64,000 nucleotides of DNA from Pseudomonas fluorescens HK44. GTDB taxonomy: Bacteria > Pseudomonadota > Gammaproteobacteria > Pseudomonadales > Pseudomonadaceae. The stretch spans positions 372,001-436,000 of the forward strand of contig NZ_AFOY02000015.1 of assembly GCF_000217955.3 (NCBI RefSeq), in the 5' to 3' direction. The notes beneath the pieces are model-generated. The model was given only the letters and a program-made list of their open reading frames with translations. It did not search any database and was not told the origin of the DNA. Below are positions 9,331-17,748 of this stretch, in pieces. The first letter of the stretch is position 1; each line of letters starts with the position of its first letter. The translations under genes were made by a program, and so were the position numbers.

Positions 9331-10194
9331 TCAGATCAGCGGATCCCAGCGCTGCGACCAGTCGCTGTCGGTCTTGACCAGTTCCCGTAACAACTCGAAC
9401 GCCTGTTGCAGCACCGCCGAGTCGCGATCCCGCGAGTACACCAGAAAGGTCGGGTAACTGAATTCCGGGGCTTTGGGCACCCGTTCCAGCACGCCGCTGT
9501 CGAGGTAGGTCTGAACCACCCGCGTACGGAAATAACCGGTGCCGCCGTTCTGCAGGATGTATTGCAGCGCCAGCGGGCCGAGATTGAAGCTCACCGCGGC
9601 TTTTGCCTTGTCCGGCAGCGCCGCGTCGTGCTGGCGCCGGAACTCCTTGCCCCAGTCGATATAGACGTAAGGTTCGGGACTGGATGGCAGGCGTACCAGG
9701 ATGAGTTTCTCCTCCAGCAGTTGCTCCACTTGCAGCTGTGGCCAGTACTCGGGTTGAAACACCAGCGCGGCATCCAGCACGCCCAATTCCAGCTGGCGCA
9801 GCAGGTTTTCGCCGTCGCGGATTTCCGTGCGCAAGGCGTGGCTGGGGATTTTCTCGCGCAGTTCACGGGCCCAACTGAGCATCAACGGATTGCACAAACT
9901 GACCTCGCCGCCGATGTGCAACACATTGCGGTAGCCTTCCGGCAACGGCAAATCCCGGCGCGCGGCTTCCCATGTCTGCACCAGTTGATTGGCGTACACC
10001 ACAAAGGCTTCACCGTCTGCGGTCAGGCGAGCGCCGGCGCGGTTGCGCACGAACAAGGTGCTGGCGAGCTGGCTTTCGAGCTTCTGTACCCGAGCGGTGA
10101 TCGCGGTCTGGGTGACGTGCAGCTTATCGGCGGCGGCCGCAAGACTGCCGCAGCGAACGATTTCCAGAAAGGTACGGGCGAGATCGATGTCCAT
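9331..10194 (-). CDS. LysR family transcriptional regulator
   Basis: A 287-residue LysR-type regulator. The winged helix-turn-helix occupies residues about 3-60 (FLEIVRCGSLAAAADKLHVT, QTAITARVQKLE), followed by a periplasmic-binding-protein-like effector domain. The ATG at 10194 matches the usual LysR start (MDIDLARTFLEI); a longer frame to 10275 has no family support. It is divergent from the GH63 glucosidase gene with 141 bases between the two starts, the common arrangement for a LysR gene and its target, so it may control the glucosidase. That is inference from position; the effector cannot be guessed. Confidence 0.88.
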   Translation of the reverse strand: MDIDLARTFLEIVRCGSLAAAADKLHVTQTAITARVQKLESQLASTLFVRNRAGARLTADGEAFVVYANQLVQTWEAARRDLPLPEGYRNVLHIGGEVSLCNPLMLSWARELREKIPSHALRTEIRDGENLLRQLELGVLDAALVFQPEYWPQLQVEQLLEEKLILVRLPSSPEPYVYIDWGKEFRRQHDAALPDKAKAAVSFNLGPLALQYILQNGGTGYFRTRVVQTYLDSGVLERVPKAPEFSYPTFLVYSRDRDSAVLQQAFELLRELVKTDSDWSQRWDPLI

Positions 10195-10335
10195 AAGCAG
10201 TCGCTGAGGTGAAGAGCCCCGCAGTGTAGAGCAAGCGTGCGCCTGAACTCGAGTTGAATGAACAGGAAGTGGCATGCACCGGAGCGAATCCTCGCTCTAC
10301 ACTGCAAACCATCCCGGACAACAACGGACGTTCCC

Positions 10336-12960
10336 ATGACAGTGCAGTCGGTCACGAACATTCTCGACACCGTCGAAGGCCAGCGTTTGGCTGGCGATGA
10401 GGCGGAGTGCTGGCGCGAATGGGGCCCGTACTTGAGTGAACGACAATGGGGCACCGTGCGCGAGGACTACAGCGCCGATGGCGATGCCTGGACCTATTTC
10501 CCGCATGAGCACGCGCGCAGCCGGGCCTATCGTTGGGGCGAGGACGGGCTGGCCGGGTTCTGCGACCGGGCCCAGCACTGGTGCATCGGGTTGGGGCTAT
10601 GGAACGAGCGCGATCCGATTCTCAAGGAGCGTCTGTTTGGCCTGAACAATGCCGAAGGCAATCACGGCGAAGACGTCAAAGAGCTGTATTTTTATGTCGA
10701 CGGCGTGCCGAGCCATGCCTACATGCGCATGCTCTATAAATACCCGCAGGCTGCGTTTCCCTATGCCGACCTGGTAGCCGAGAACGCCCGTCGGGGCCTT
10801 TCCGATACCGAGTACGAAATCCTCGATACCGGGGTGTTTGAAGACGACCGCTATTTCGACATAACGGTGGAATACGCCAAGCACAGCCCGGACGACCTGT
10901 TGATGCGGGTCACCGTGCACAACCGTTCGGATCTGCCGGCGCGTCTGCGGGTCTTGCCCCAGGTGTGGGCGCGCAACACCTGGAGTTGGGGCGGTGACCG
11001 GCACATGCCCAGCCTGACGCTGGCCGGCGACTCGGTCCTGGCGCAGCACCCAACGCTGGCGGACCGGCAACTCACTGCCTGGGGCGAGGAGGGCTGTGAG
11101 TGGCTGTTCTGCGACAACCAGACCAACCATCCGAAACTCGACGGCGTGCCTGCCAATGGCCCGTTCAAGGATGGCATCAACGATTATCTGGTGGACGGTG
11201 TGGCGGGGGCGATTCGACGTGACGCCGGTACTCGGGTCGCGGCGCATTTCGTTCTCGAAGTGGACGGGCTGGCGCACAAATGCATCTACCTGCGCTTTGC
11301 GCCGACCGTCGCGCCCAAGGTCAACGCCAAGGCGCTGTTCGAGCGTCGCCGCTTGGAGGCCGATGATTATTACGCGGTGCTGCAAGCACAGATGACGGAC
11401 CCGGACGCACGTAACGTTCAGCGTCAGGCGCTGGCCGGGTTGCTCTGGTCCAAGCAGTTGTATTACTTCGACGTCAATCGCTGGCTCGACGGCGACCCCG
11501 GACAACCCTCGCCACCGCCCGGGCGGCTGCACATCCGCAACACTCACTGGCGACATTTGTCGAACGCCGACATCGTCGCCATGCCCGACACCTGGGAATA
11601 TCCGTGGTACGCGTCGTGGGACCTGGGCTTTCAGGCCGTTGCTTATGCGCTGATCGATCCGGGGTTTGCCAAGCACCAACTGCTGCTGTTGGTCAAAGAC
11701 CGCTTCATGCACCCCAACGGCCAACTGCCGGCCTACGAATGGCGTTTCGACGATGCCAACCCGCCGGTGCATGCCTGGGCCAGTTGGCGGGTGTATCAGC
11801 GCGACAAGGCCTTGACCGGTGTCGGCGATATGGATTTTCTCGAGCGGATTTTCCACAAGCTGCTGCTGAATTTTTCCTGGTGGGTCAACCGCAAGGATGC
11901 CGAAGGTCGCAACCTGTTCCAGGGCGGCTTTCTCGGGCTGGACAACATTGCGCTGTTCGACCGTTCGGCCGTGTTACCCCCCGGTTTTCACCTGGATCAG
12001 GCCGACGGCACGGCGTGGGTGGCGGCGTATGCGCTGGACTTGATGCGCATCGCGCTGGAACTGGCCAAGCGCAACCCGGTGTACGTCGACATCGCGGTGA
12101 AGTTCTTCGAGCACTTCCTCTATATCGCTGGCGCCATCAACCGCGTGGACGATACTGCCGAAGGTTTGTGGGATGAGCAGGATCAGTTTTTCTACGATGT
12201 TCTGCACCGTCCCGACGGGGTCAGCGAGCCACTGCGCCTGCGCTCCATCGTCGGCTTGATGCCGCTGTTTGCGGTGCAGGTACTGGAACAGCACGAGCAC
12301 GAAGGGTTGCCCGGTTTGCGTGAGCGCTTATTGGGCTTCCTGCATCATCGACCGGACCTGGCGAGTCTGATTTCACGCTGGACCGAGCCTGGAAAAGGCA
12401 ATCGGATACTGCTCGCGCTGTTGCGTGGCGAGCGCACCAAAAACCTGCTCAAGCGCATGCTCGATGAGGCCGAGTTTCTCTCCGAATTCGGCGTCCGCTC
12501 CTTGTCCAAAGCCTTCGCCGAGCATCCGTTTGGTATGCAGATCAATGGCAACAAACTGTGTGCCGACTATGAACCGGCGGAATCCGGTTCGCGGCTGTAC
12601 GGTGGCAATTCCAACTGGCGCGGGCCGTTGTGGATGCCGATCAACTACATGCTGATCGAGTCGTTGCGGGAGTTTCATCGCTACTACGGCGAAAATTTTT
12701 CGGTCGAATACCCCAGCGGTTCAGGTTATCTGGCATCGCTTGCGGAAGTGGCCGACAGTTTGAGTCAGCGCCTGACTCGGCTGTTTTTGCAGGACGAAAA
12801 CGGTAGCCGACCGTCGATGGTCGGCTACGCGCAGCTCCAGGCCGACCCGTTGAGCCGCGACCTGGTGCTGTTTCACGAGTATTTCCACGGCGAAACCGGC
12901 CGTGGCTTGGGTGCCAGCCATCAAACCGGCTGGAGCGCGCTGGTCGCCTTGCTGCTCTGA
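10336..12960 (+). CDS. Large GH63 family glucosidase (MGH1-like)
   Basis: An 874-residue protein of glycoside hydrolase family 63, an (alpha/alpha)6-barrel family that includes alpha-glucosidases, eukaryotic processing glucosidase I and solute hydrolases such as glucosylglycerate hydrolase. Diagnostic stretches are YPWYASWDLGFQAVAYALID, the WASWRVY segment after it, and the C-terminal GGNSNWRGPLWMPINYMLIE followed by HQTGWSALVA. No signal peptide is seen, so the enzyme is probably cytoplasmic and acts on an internal glucoside or oligosaccharide. The ATG at 10336 is chosen because the reading upstream overlaps the regulator promoter; its ribosome site is weak. It lies divergent from a LysR gene. 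Substrate unknown. Confidence 0.85.
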   Translation: MTVQSVTNILDTVEGQRLAGDEAECWREWGPYLSERQWGTVREDYSADGDAWTYFPHEHARSRAYRWGEDGLAGFCDRAQHWCIGLGLWNERDPILKERLFGLNNAEGNHGEDVKELYFYVDGVPSHAYMRMLYKYPQAAFPYADLVAENARRGLSDTEYEILDTGVFEDDRYFDITVEYAKHSPDDLLMRVTVHNRSDLPARLRVLPQVWARNTWSWGGDRHMPSLTLAGDSVLAQHPTLADRQLTAWGEEGCEWLFCDNQTNHPKLDGVPANGPFKDGINDYLVDGVAGAIRRDAGTRVAAHFVLEVDGLAHKCIYLRFAPTVAPKVNAKALFERRRLEADDYYAVLQAQMTDPDARNVQRQALAGLLWSKQLYYFDVNRWLDGDPGQPSPPPGRLHIRNTHWRHLSNADIVAMPDTWEYPWYASWDLGFQAVAYALIDPGFAKHQLLLLVKDRFMHPNGQLPAYEWRFDDANPPVHAWASWRVYQRDKALTGVGDMDFLERIFHKLLLNFSWWVNRKDAEGRNLFQGGFLGLDNIALFDRSAVLPPGFHLDQADGTAWVAAYALDLMRIALELAKRNPVYVDIAVKFFEHFLYIAGAINRVDDTAEGLWDEQDQFFYDVLHRPDGVSEPLRLRSIVGLMPLFAVQVLEQHEHEGLPGLRERLLGFLHHRPDLASLISRWTEPGKGNRILLALLRGERTKNLLKRMLDEAEFLSEFGVRSLSKAFAEHPFGMQINGNKLCADYEPAESGSRLYGGNSNWRGPLWMPINYMLIESLREFHRYYGENFSVEYPSGSGYLASLAEVADSLSQRLTRLFLQDENGSRPSMVGYAQLQADPLSRDLVLFHEYFHGETGRGLGASHQTGWSALVALLL

Positions 12961-12963
12961 CGA

Positions 12964-13067
12964 GATCGTTCCCACGCTCGCGCGTGGGAAACGCAGCCCG
13001 GGACGCTCCGCGTCACTGGACGCGGAGCGTCCCTAGAGGCATTACCACGCAGAGCGTGGGAACGATC
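12964..13067. repeat. Nested inverted repeat, Pseudomonas REP-like element
   Basis: Two outer arms of 16 bases (12964-12979 GATCGTTCCCACGCTC and its complement at 13052-13067) enclose a second perfect inverted repeat with 14-base arms (13001-13014 and 13019-13032). The GATCGTTCCCACGC element is a familiar interspersed repeat of fluorescent pseudomonads. It may also serve as a terminator between the convergent glucosidase and the next gene. Confidence 0.8.
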
Positions 13068-13083
13068 ACCAAAGCCCTGTCGA

Positions 13084-13370
13084 TCAAGCGATCAGTGTTG
13101 CCTCGCGCTCCAGTGCCCACGGCGCGATCAAGCGCTGCGGGGTCTGGCAAGTTTTGCGCTTGAACACGAAGTTGCGGCACCTTTCAGCGAACTGCTGGCG
13201 ATTGTGCACCATGTCCAGTTGTATCTGGGCCAGCACGCCCGGCTGGCTGTCGGCGGCATCGAGGGTGCGTTTGATGAACCGAGCGCAATCGTGCCAGCTG
13301 TAGGTTCGGTCGGCCTGTTTTATGTTCGGCCACAGGCGACCGATGCCGCTTCGATTTCGTCTTGCCTCAT
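13084..13370 (-). CDS. Conserved-looking hypothetical protein, probably frameshifted near its start
   Basis: Not recognised as a named family. A reading frame ending at 13084 encodes a coherent, Pseudomonas-like segment of about 80 residues (RLWPNIKQADRTYSWHDCAR through IAPWALEREATLIA) with good codon bias. In this frame there is no convincing start. A plausible N-terminus, MRQDEIEAA, begins with ATG at 13370 in the neighbouring frame and stops after 16 codons at 13320. Joining the two requires a one-base shift near 13340. The coordinates given span both parts. It could be a real frameshift, a sequencing error, or a gene with an unusual start. It lies directly downstream of a terminator-like hairpin. 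Confidence 0.45.
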
Positions 13371-13375
13371 ACGAC

Positions 13376-13408
13376 AAACCCGCCAGCCTTGTGAAAGGTG
13401 GCGGGTTT
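13376..13408 (-). terminator. Intrinsic terminator-like hairpin
   Basis: Ten-base arms AAACCCGCCA (13376-13385) and TGGCGGGTTT (13399-13408) give a strong stem with flanking A and T runs. It lies about 70 bases beyond the stop of the DUF6124 gene on the minus strand and would separate it from the small gene downstream. Confidence 0.7.
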
Positions 13409-13478
13409 TGCGTTGTTCGCGGACACCGCCGAGAACCTGTGGCAAGCCCCCTCACCACAATGATTGGAGCCGGATTGG

Positions 13479-13853
13479 TTACTCCAGTGAGTCGGGTGGA
13501 TCGAGGTGGTCGAGTGCGCGATTCACCGCCAACTCGGCCAGGGAAATCATCTGCTGAATCGCCAGCGCGGTATTGCGCTTGGGGCCTTCGAGTTCAAAGG
13601 CCAGATCGCTGGCCATGACATTGGCCGAGGCGAGGGTATCGCAGGCGTGGGCCAACAGAGTTTCAGAGTCGACGTCGGGGGCGATGACGAAAATGCAGCC
13701 GGGGCGTCGGTCGGCTAACAATTGCTTGGTTTCGGGCAGTACCAGGTAATGATCGAGTGCACGGTGCGCGGCGGCGTGGAGTTCTTTTGAATCGAGGGAG
13801 GCGTAGGGTGAAACGGGATCGGTTTCAGAGGGATTGGGGGTGGCTTTGAACAT
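13479..13853 (-). CDS. DUF6124 family protein
   Basis: A 124-residue soluble protein of a family largely confined to Pseudomonas (DUF6124) with no known function. The typical features are the N-terminal MFKATPNPSETDP, the middle DHYLVLPETKQLLADRRPG and the helical C-terminal half LLAHACDTLASANVMASDLA followed by IQQMISLAELAVNRALDH. The ATG at 13853 has a well placed GTGAGG; the open frame upstream to 14168 lacks coding character. Members often occur as several small copies per genome and are expressed as single genes, which fits the terminator downstream. No functional inference can be drawn from the neighbours. Confidence 0.75.
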   Translation of the reverse strand: MFKATPNPSETDPVSPYASLDSKELHAAAHRALDHYLVLPETKQLLADRRPGCIFVIAPDVDSETLLAHACDTLASANVMASDLAFELEGPKRNTALAIQQMISLAELAVNRALDHLDPPDSLE

Positions 13854-14203
13854 GGTGAACCTCACTTTGTCATCGGCAAACACCTTGAATTCGGGGCCGC
13901 CAAGCCCGTGTCGCTGAATGGTCAGCGACACGGAAACGATAGGGGCGAGGGCCAATACGCACAAGCCGGCGGATTCTGGCGCAGGTGTAGGCCGTGACGC
14001 AAGGCGTTGTAGCCTCTGACAGGGGCTCAGTCGGCAAAAAGTAAACGCCCGCAGCTGCTTATGTTTCGAAGCAGGCAGCAAGGCAGTTCCGGTACACACG
14101 CAGGTGTTATCTATGTAGGGCCTTACGTGGATCGCCAAGGCATAAAGTGACCCCTGATCTTCAGGCAAGAAGATCGGACATCCACTTAAGGGAATTAATC
14201 AAC
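13854..14203. other. Intergenic region, nothing recognised
   Basis: About 350 bases between the divergent DUF6124 and zeta-like genes. I looked for a short antitoxin-like frame preceding the zeta-like gene on the plus strand and did not find one. Only a weak CTGCTT...AAGCAG hairpin (14055-14074) stands out. Confidence 0.4.
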
Positions 14204-15178
14204 GTGCCAAACAGCAATGAATACACATACACAGACGAACAGGTGAACGCGGCGTTTTCAGACATAAGCGCGAGTTTGTTCAAAGACAAGGTCATCAGTC
14301 CCACCCACCCGAAAATGCTGATCGTGGCGGGTATCCAGGGTTCAGGGAAAACCTGGTTGCTGGAAGAGTCATTACTTAAAACAGGCAAGTACTCGAACTA
14401 CATCAGGTTGTATCTGCCTGAGTACCGCAAAAAGCATCCGCAGTATTCACAGATGGAAGCCCACGGGGTATTGCACGTGTACCAGCACACCGAAGCCTTT
14501 GTGCGGGCGGTGTGCGCGAAGATCTTCAAAAAGGCTTTCGACGAGAAGTACAACATCATCATGGAGTCGGCGATGGACTCGGCAGATTTTGCGACACTCT
14601 CGCCGATGGCCGTGTCAGCCGGCTATCAGTTTGAAGTTCACGTGGTGGCCTGTAAAAAAGAGTTCACCCATTTGTCGACGATCACCCGTGGCCTGAAGAG
14701 TCTTCAGGACAAGCAACTGGAGCGCTTTCTGAAACTCTCGGAGCTTGAGGCGAGTCTGGGCAATGCACAGTCGGTGCTGAATGCCTTCGAAGAGGCGTGT
14801 GCGCAAAAAGTTGGCTCCGAAATCACCCTGTACGAGCGCGGGTTCGGTGAATTGAAAAACCGAAAAGTTGTTTGTCGCAGCCAGTGCGACACAGTCGCTC
14901 AGTTAACCCCGCAATCGGTGGTCGATCATAAGGGGGCGACAGTGGCTGTCACTGACAACCCGGTCGCAATCGAGCGAGCACCCGGCAAAACCTCGCGCTC
15001 CTGCTATGCGGCCTACAACAACATCGTGAGCGCCGAGGTCAGTCTCAGGCGTGATCGAAGGGAAATGGTGTGGGATTGCCAACTCGCGCTGCTAGAGGCG
15101 CTACGCCTGAATAATCAGGTCCCTGCATTCGTCAACACCGACCTGGTGGGTTACGTGTTCAAGCATTTGCATCACTGA
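14204..15178 (+). CDS. Zeta toxin-like P-loop kinase
   Basis: A 324-residue protein with a Walker A motif GIQGSGKT at residues 43-50, preceded by the hydrophobic strand MLIVA and followed by YNIIMESAMDSADF (Glu121) and a basic segment ending STITRGLK. This order matches the zeta-toxin fold, whose members phosphorylate UDP-N-acetylglucosamine or related nucleotide sugars. About 90 residues at the C-terminus (SRSCYAAYNNIVSAEVS onward) extend beyond the core. GTG at 14204 is preferred because of AAGGGA upstream; a GTG at 14147 is possible but the extra codons are rare ones. Base composition and codon use are more AT-rich than the neighbours, suggesting transfer. No epsilon- or PezA-type antitoxin is adjacent, so it could instead be a housekeeping P-loop kinase. 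Confidence 0.6.
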   Translation: MPNSNEYTYTDEQVNAAFSDISASLFKDKVISPTHPKMLIVAGIQGSGKTWLLEESLLKTGKYSNYIRLYLPEYRKKHPQYSQMEAHGVLHVYQHTEAFVRAVCAKIFKKAFDEKYNIIMESAMDSADFATLSPMAVSAGYQFEVHVVACKKEFTHLSTITRGLKSLQDKQLERFLKLSELEASLGNAQSVLNAFEEACAQKVGSEITLYERGFGELKNRKVVCRSQCDTVAQLTPQSVVDHKGATVAVTDNPVAIERAPGKTSRSCYAAYNNIVSAEVSLRRDRREMVWDCQLALLEALRLNNQVPAFVNTDLVGYVFKHLHH

Positions 15179-15191
15179 TCAACCGACAAGT

Positions 15192-15210
15192 AGCCCGCCA
15201 TTGGCGGGCT
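15192..15210. terminator. Terminator between convergent genes
   Basis: Perfect hairpin AGCCCGC-CATTG-GCGGGCT positioned 14 bases after the zeta-like gene stop and 20 bases from the end of the convergent amidohydrolase gene. The following CTCTCT tract is only weakly U-rich. Confidence 0.65.
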
Positions 15211-15229
15211 CTCTGCCAAATGCCTTGGG

Positions 15230-17188
15230 TCAAAACGCAAAACACGAACAGCCAAACGCGCCCCAGAACCCCTGGAAGTCACTGACGGGGGCGTTCGACG
15301 AGCGCGCCCGCTCATGGCTGTGGGCATGCACGGCGCAGGCGCCTGCGCATTGATGCATCTGGGCGGTGAGCGGTGCCAAGGGTTTCCAGTGCCCAGGCAC
15401 GTTCACCACCGGCGACCAGTCGGGCATTACCGGTAAACGCGGCGGGCCAAGTTTTTCGAATTCGAGGTTGCCGTACACCACCTTGCCACCGACGACGGTC
15501 AACACCGATTCAATCCATTTGATCGCTTCGTCGTCGACGCTGAAGTAGTCGGCAGACAACGCCACCAGATCGGCCAGTTGCCCGACCTTGATTTGGCCCT
15601 TTGAGCCTTGCTCGGAGGAGAACCAGGCGCTGCCATGGGTGAAGAGTTCCAGCGCCGTGTCGCGGCTCAGACCTTGCGGGTACAACTCCAGGCCGCCGAC
15701 GGTGCGGCCGCTGACCAGCCAGTAGAGTGACGTCCACGGGTTGTAGCTGGAAACCCGTGTGGCATCGGTGCCGGCACCGACCGGAATGCCTTCGGCGAGC
15801 ATGCGCTGGATCGGTGGGGTGTGTTCGGCGGCTTTGGCGCCGTAACGGTCGATAAAGTATTCGCCCTGAAAGGCCATGCGGTCCTGAATCGCGATGCCGC
15901 CGCCCAGTGCGCGAACCCGTTCGATGTTCTGCGGGGTGATGGTTTCGGCGTGATCGAAGAACCACGGCAGCCCGTCGAACGGGATATCGCGGTTGACCTT
16001 TTCGAACACGTCGAGCATCCGCGTGATCGACTCGTTGTAGGTGGCGTGCAAGCGAAATGGCCAGCGCTGCTCGACCAGATGACGGACGACGGGCTCCAGT
16101 TCCTGCTCCATGGTCTGCGGCAGATCGGGGCGTGGTTCGAGGAAGTCTTCAAAGTCGGCGGCAGAGAACACCAGCATTTCGCCAGCGCCGTTGTGCCGCA
16201 GGAAATCGTCACCCTGGCCATAGTGTGAGGTACTGGTCCAGTTCTTGAAGTCGGTCAGCTCTTCCTTGGGTTTTTGGGTGAACAGGTTGTAGGCGATGCG
16301 CACGCTCAGTTGCTGGTCCTTCGCCAACTGCTGGATGACCTGATAGTCGTCCGGGTAATTCTGAAAGCCGCCACCGGCATCGATGGCGCTGGTGACGCCG
16401 AGGCGATTGAGTTCGCGCATGAACTGTCGGGTCGAGTTGAGCTGATACTCCAGCGCCAGCTTCGGTCCCTTGGCCAGGGTCGAATACAGAATCATCGCGT
16501 TCGGACGGGCGATCAGCATGCCTGTGGGGTCGCCGTTGGCATCGCGCACAATCTCACCACCCGGCGGGTTCGGGGTATTGCGGTCGTAGCCAACCACTTT
16601 CAGCGCCGCGCGGTTGAGCAGGGCGCGGTCATACAGGTGCAGGACGAACACCGGGGTGTCGGGCGCGGCTTTGTTCAGCTCTTCAATTGTCGGCAGACGC
16701 TTTTCGGCGAACTGGAACTCTGTCCAGCCACCGACCACGCGCACCCACTGCGGTGCGGGCGTGCGATCGGCCTGGTCCTTGAGCAGGCGCAAGGCGTCGA
16801 TCAATGACGGCACGCCTTCCCAGCGCAGTTCGAGGTTGTAGTTCAGGCCGCCACGGATCAGGTGCAGGTGCGAGTCGTTGAGACCGGGGATCACCGTACG
16901 CTTTTGCAGGTCGATGACTTGTGTGCTGGCGCCGCGCAGGGGCATGACGTGCGCATCATTGCCGACGGCAATAAACCGCCCGTCCTTGATGGCGACCGCG
17001 CTGGCCTGGGGCTTCTCCCGGTCAATCGTGTGCACGCGACCGTTGAACAGGATGAGATCGGCTGGAGTGTTGGTCATGCTGGAGCTCTGCGCAAATAGAG
17101 GACTGGTCCAGGCACCGATGGTGCCCTCCGAAAGGCCTTGCAGCACGCGGCGGCGGTTGAAGTCGTCGTGTTCGTCAGGTGGGCTCAT
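15230..17188 (-). CDS. YtcJ-like metal-dependent amidohydrolase with Tat-like N-terminus
   Basis: A 652-residue protein of the amidohydrolase superfamily (YtcJ branch). The metal-binding HxH is His107/His109 in PGLNDSHLHL; further ligands appear to lie in FRLHATYNES and WFFDHAETI, with the terminal aspartate in VGAGTDATR. Members hydrolyse amide or imine bonds of small molecules; the substrate is unknown. The N-terminus RRRVLQG resembles a twin-arginine motif, but the following region contains a glutamate and is weakly hydrophobic. A start at Met38 (MTNTPADLILFNG) would give a normal cytoplasmic enzyme. The ATG at 17188 has GGAG nine bases upstream. An unusual Cys/His-rich tail (HQCAGACAVHAHSHE and GCSCFAF) follows the barrel. 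Confidence 0.85.
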   Translation of the reverse strand: MSPPDEHDDFNRRRVLQGLSEGTIGAWTSPLFAQSSSMTNTPADLILFNGRVHTIDREKPQASAVAIKDGRFIAVGNDAHVMPLRGASTQVIDLQKRTVIPGLNDSHLHLIRGGLNYNLELRWEGVPSLIDALRLLKDQADRTPAPQWVRVVGGWTEFQFAEKRLPTIEELNKAAPDTPVFVLHLYDRALLNRAALKVVGYDRNTPNPPGGEIVRDANGDPTGMLIARPNAMILYSTLAKGPKLALEYQLNSTRQFMRELNRLGVTSAIDAGGGFQNYPDDYQVIQQLAKDQQLSVRIAYNLFTQKPKEELTDFKNWTSTSHYGQGDDFLRHNGAGEMLVFSAADFEDFLEPRPDLPQTMEQELEPVVRHLVEQRWPFRLHATYNESITRMLDVFEKVNRDIPFDGLPWFFDHAETITPQNIERVRALGGGIAIQDRMAFQGEYFIDRYGAKAAEHTPPIQRMLAEGIPVGAGTDATRVSSYNPWTSLYWLVSGRTVGGLELYPQGLSRDTALELFTHGSAWFSSEQGSKGQIKVGQLADLVALSADYFSVDDEAIKWIESVLTVVGGKVVYGNLEFEKLGPPRLPVMPDWSPVVNVPGHWKPLAPLTAQMHQCAGACAVHAHSHERARSSNAPVSDFQGFWGAFGCSCFAF

Positions 17189-17316
17189 GGCGCCGTTCTC
17201 CGCAGTGTTCGGTCGAGCGGGCAGTCGGATGCGTGACCGATATGGCCAGCAAAGAATATAGACGGCAAAGTCGCAGTCGATGTGCCGGGCGGAAACATTT
17301 ACGACCGGCAGAAACG

Positions 17317-17377
17317 ACGAATCCCGCCATAAAGGCGGGATTCGTGGGCAACCAGAGGGCTCCCGAGGACGGGAGCC
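17317..17377. terminator. Two tandem hairpins after the SCP2 gene
   Basis: The first (17358-17377, GGCTCCC-GAGGAC-GGGAGCC) lies just past the SCP2 stop on the minus strand. The second (17317-17345) has perfect 12-base arms around ATAAA, with CGAATCCCGCC as its visible stem. Together they probably terminate the phosphatase-SCP2 transcript and insulate it from the amidohydrolase promoter. Confidence 0.65.
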
Positions 17378-17383
17378 GTCGTC

Positions 17384-17698
17384 TTAGCTTGGGAACAGCT
17401 CGGACAGTTTCATGGCCAGCATCATGTCGCCTTCAGCGCGCAGTTTGCCGCCCATGAATGCTTGCATGCCGTCGGTCGAACCGTCGACGATGCCTTCCAG
17501 GGTTTCGCCGTCCATGACCAGAGTCACTTGAGCGTCCGGGTTTTCGCCTTCTTTGAGCTCGCACGTGCTGTCTTTGACGATCAGCGAGAAGTTCTTGGTG
17601 TCGTCGATGCGGAAACCGAAAACCAGGTCCAGACCGGCAGCAGCGGCTGGGTTGAACTTGGCTTTCATGGCTTGTACGGCGTCAGCTACGGAGGTCAT
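17384..17698 (-). CDS. SCP2 sterol-binding domain protein
   Basis: A 104-residue stand-alone SCP2 domain, the usual size for this bacterial family. The characteristic core is seen in LDLVFGFRIDDTKNFSLIVK, then PDAQVTLVMDGETLEGIVDG and the C-terminal AFMGGKLRAEGDMMLAMKL. SCP2 domains bind lipids or acyl-CoA in a hydrophobic tunnel; in pseudomonads this small form is linked to fatty acid or acyl-CoA metabolism by its neighbours rather than by experiment. AAAGGA precedes the ATG at a suitable distance. It follows the histidine phosphatase gene on the same strand after 50 bases, so the two are probably co-transcribed. Confidence 0.88.
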   Translation of the reverse strand: MTSVADAVQAMKAKFNPAAAAGLDLVFGFRIDDTKNFSLIVKDSTCELKEGENPDAQVTLVMDGETLEGIVDGSTDGMQAFMGGKLRAEGDMMLAMKLSELFPS

Positions 17699-17748
17699 GG
17701 TTCGATCCTTTCATGAAGTGTTACAACAAGGGTCACAGTGATCCGGAC

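Noticed and set aside
13854..14203. A small antitoxin gene for the zeta-like protein
   Set aside because: No frame of 50-100 codons with a ribosome site and coding bias precedes or follows the zeta-like gene on its strand; the DUF6124 gene is divergent and not antitoxin-like.
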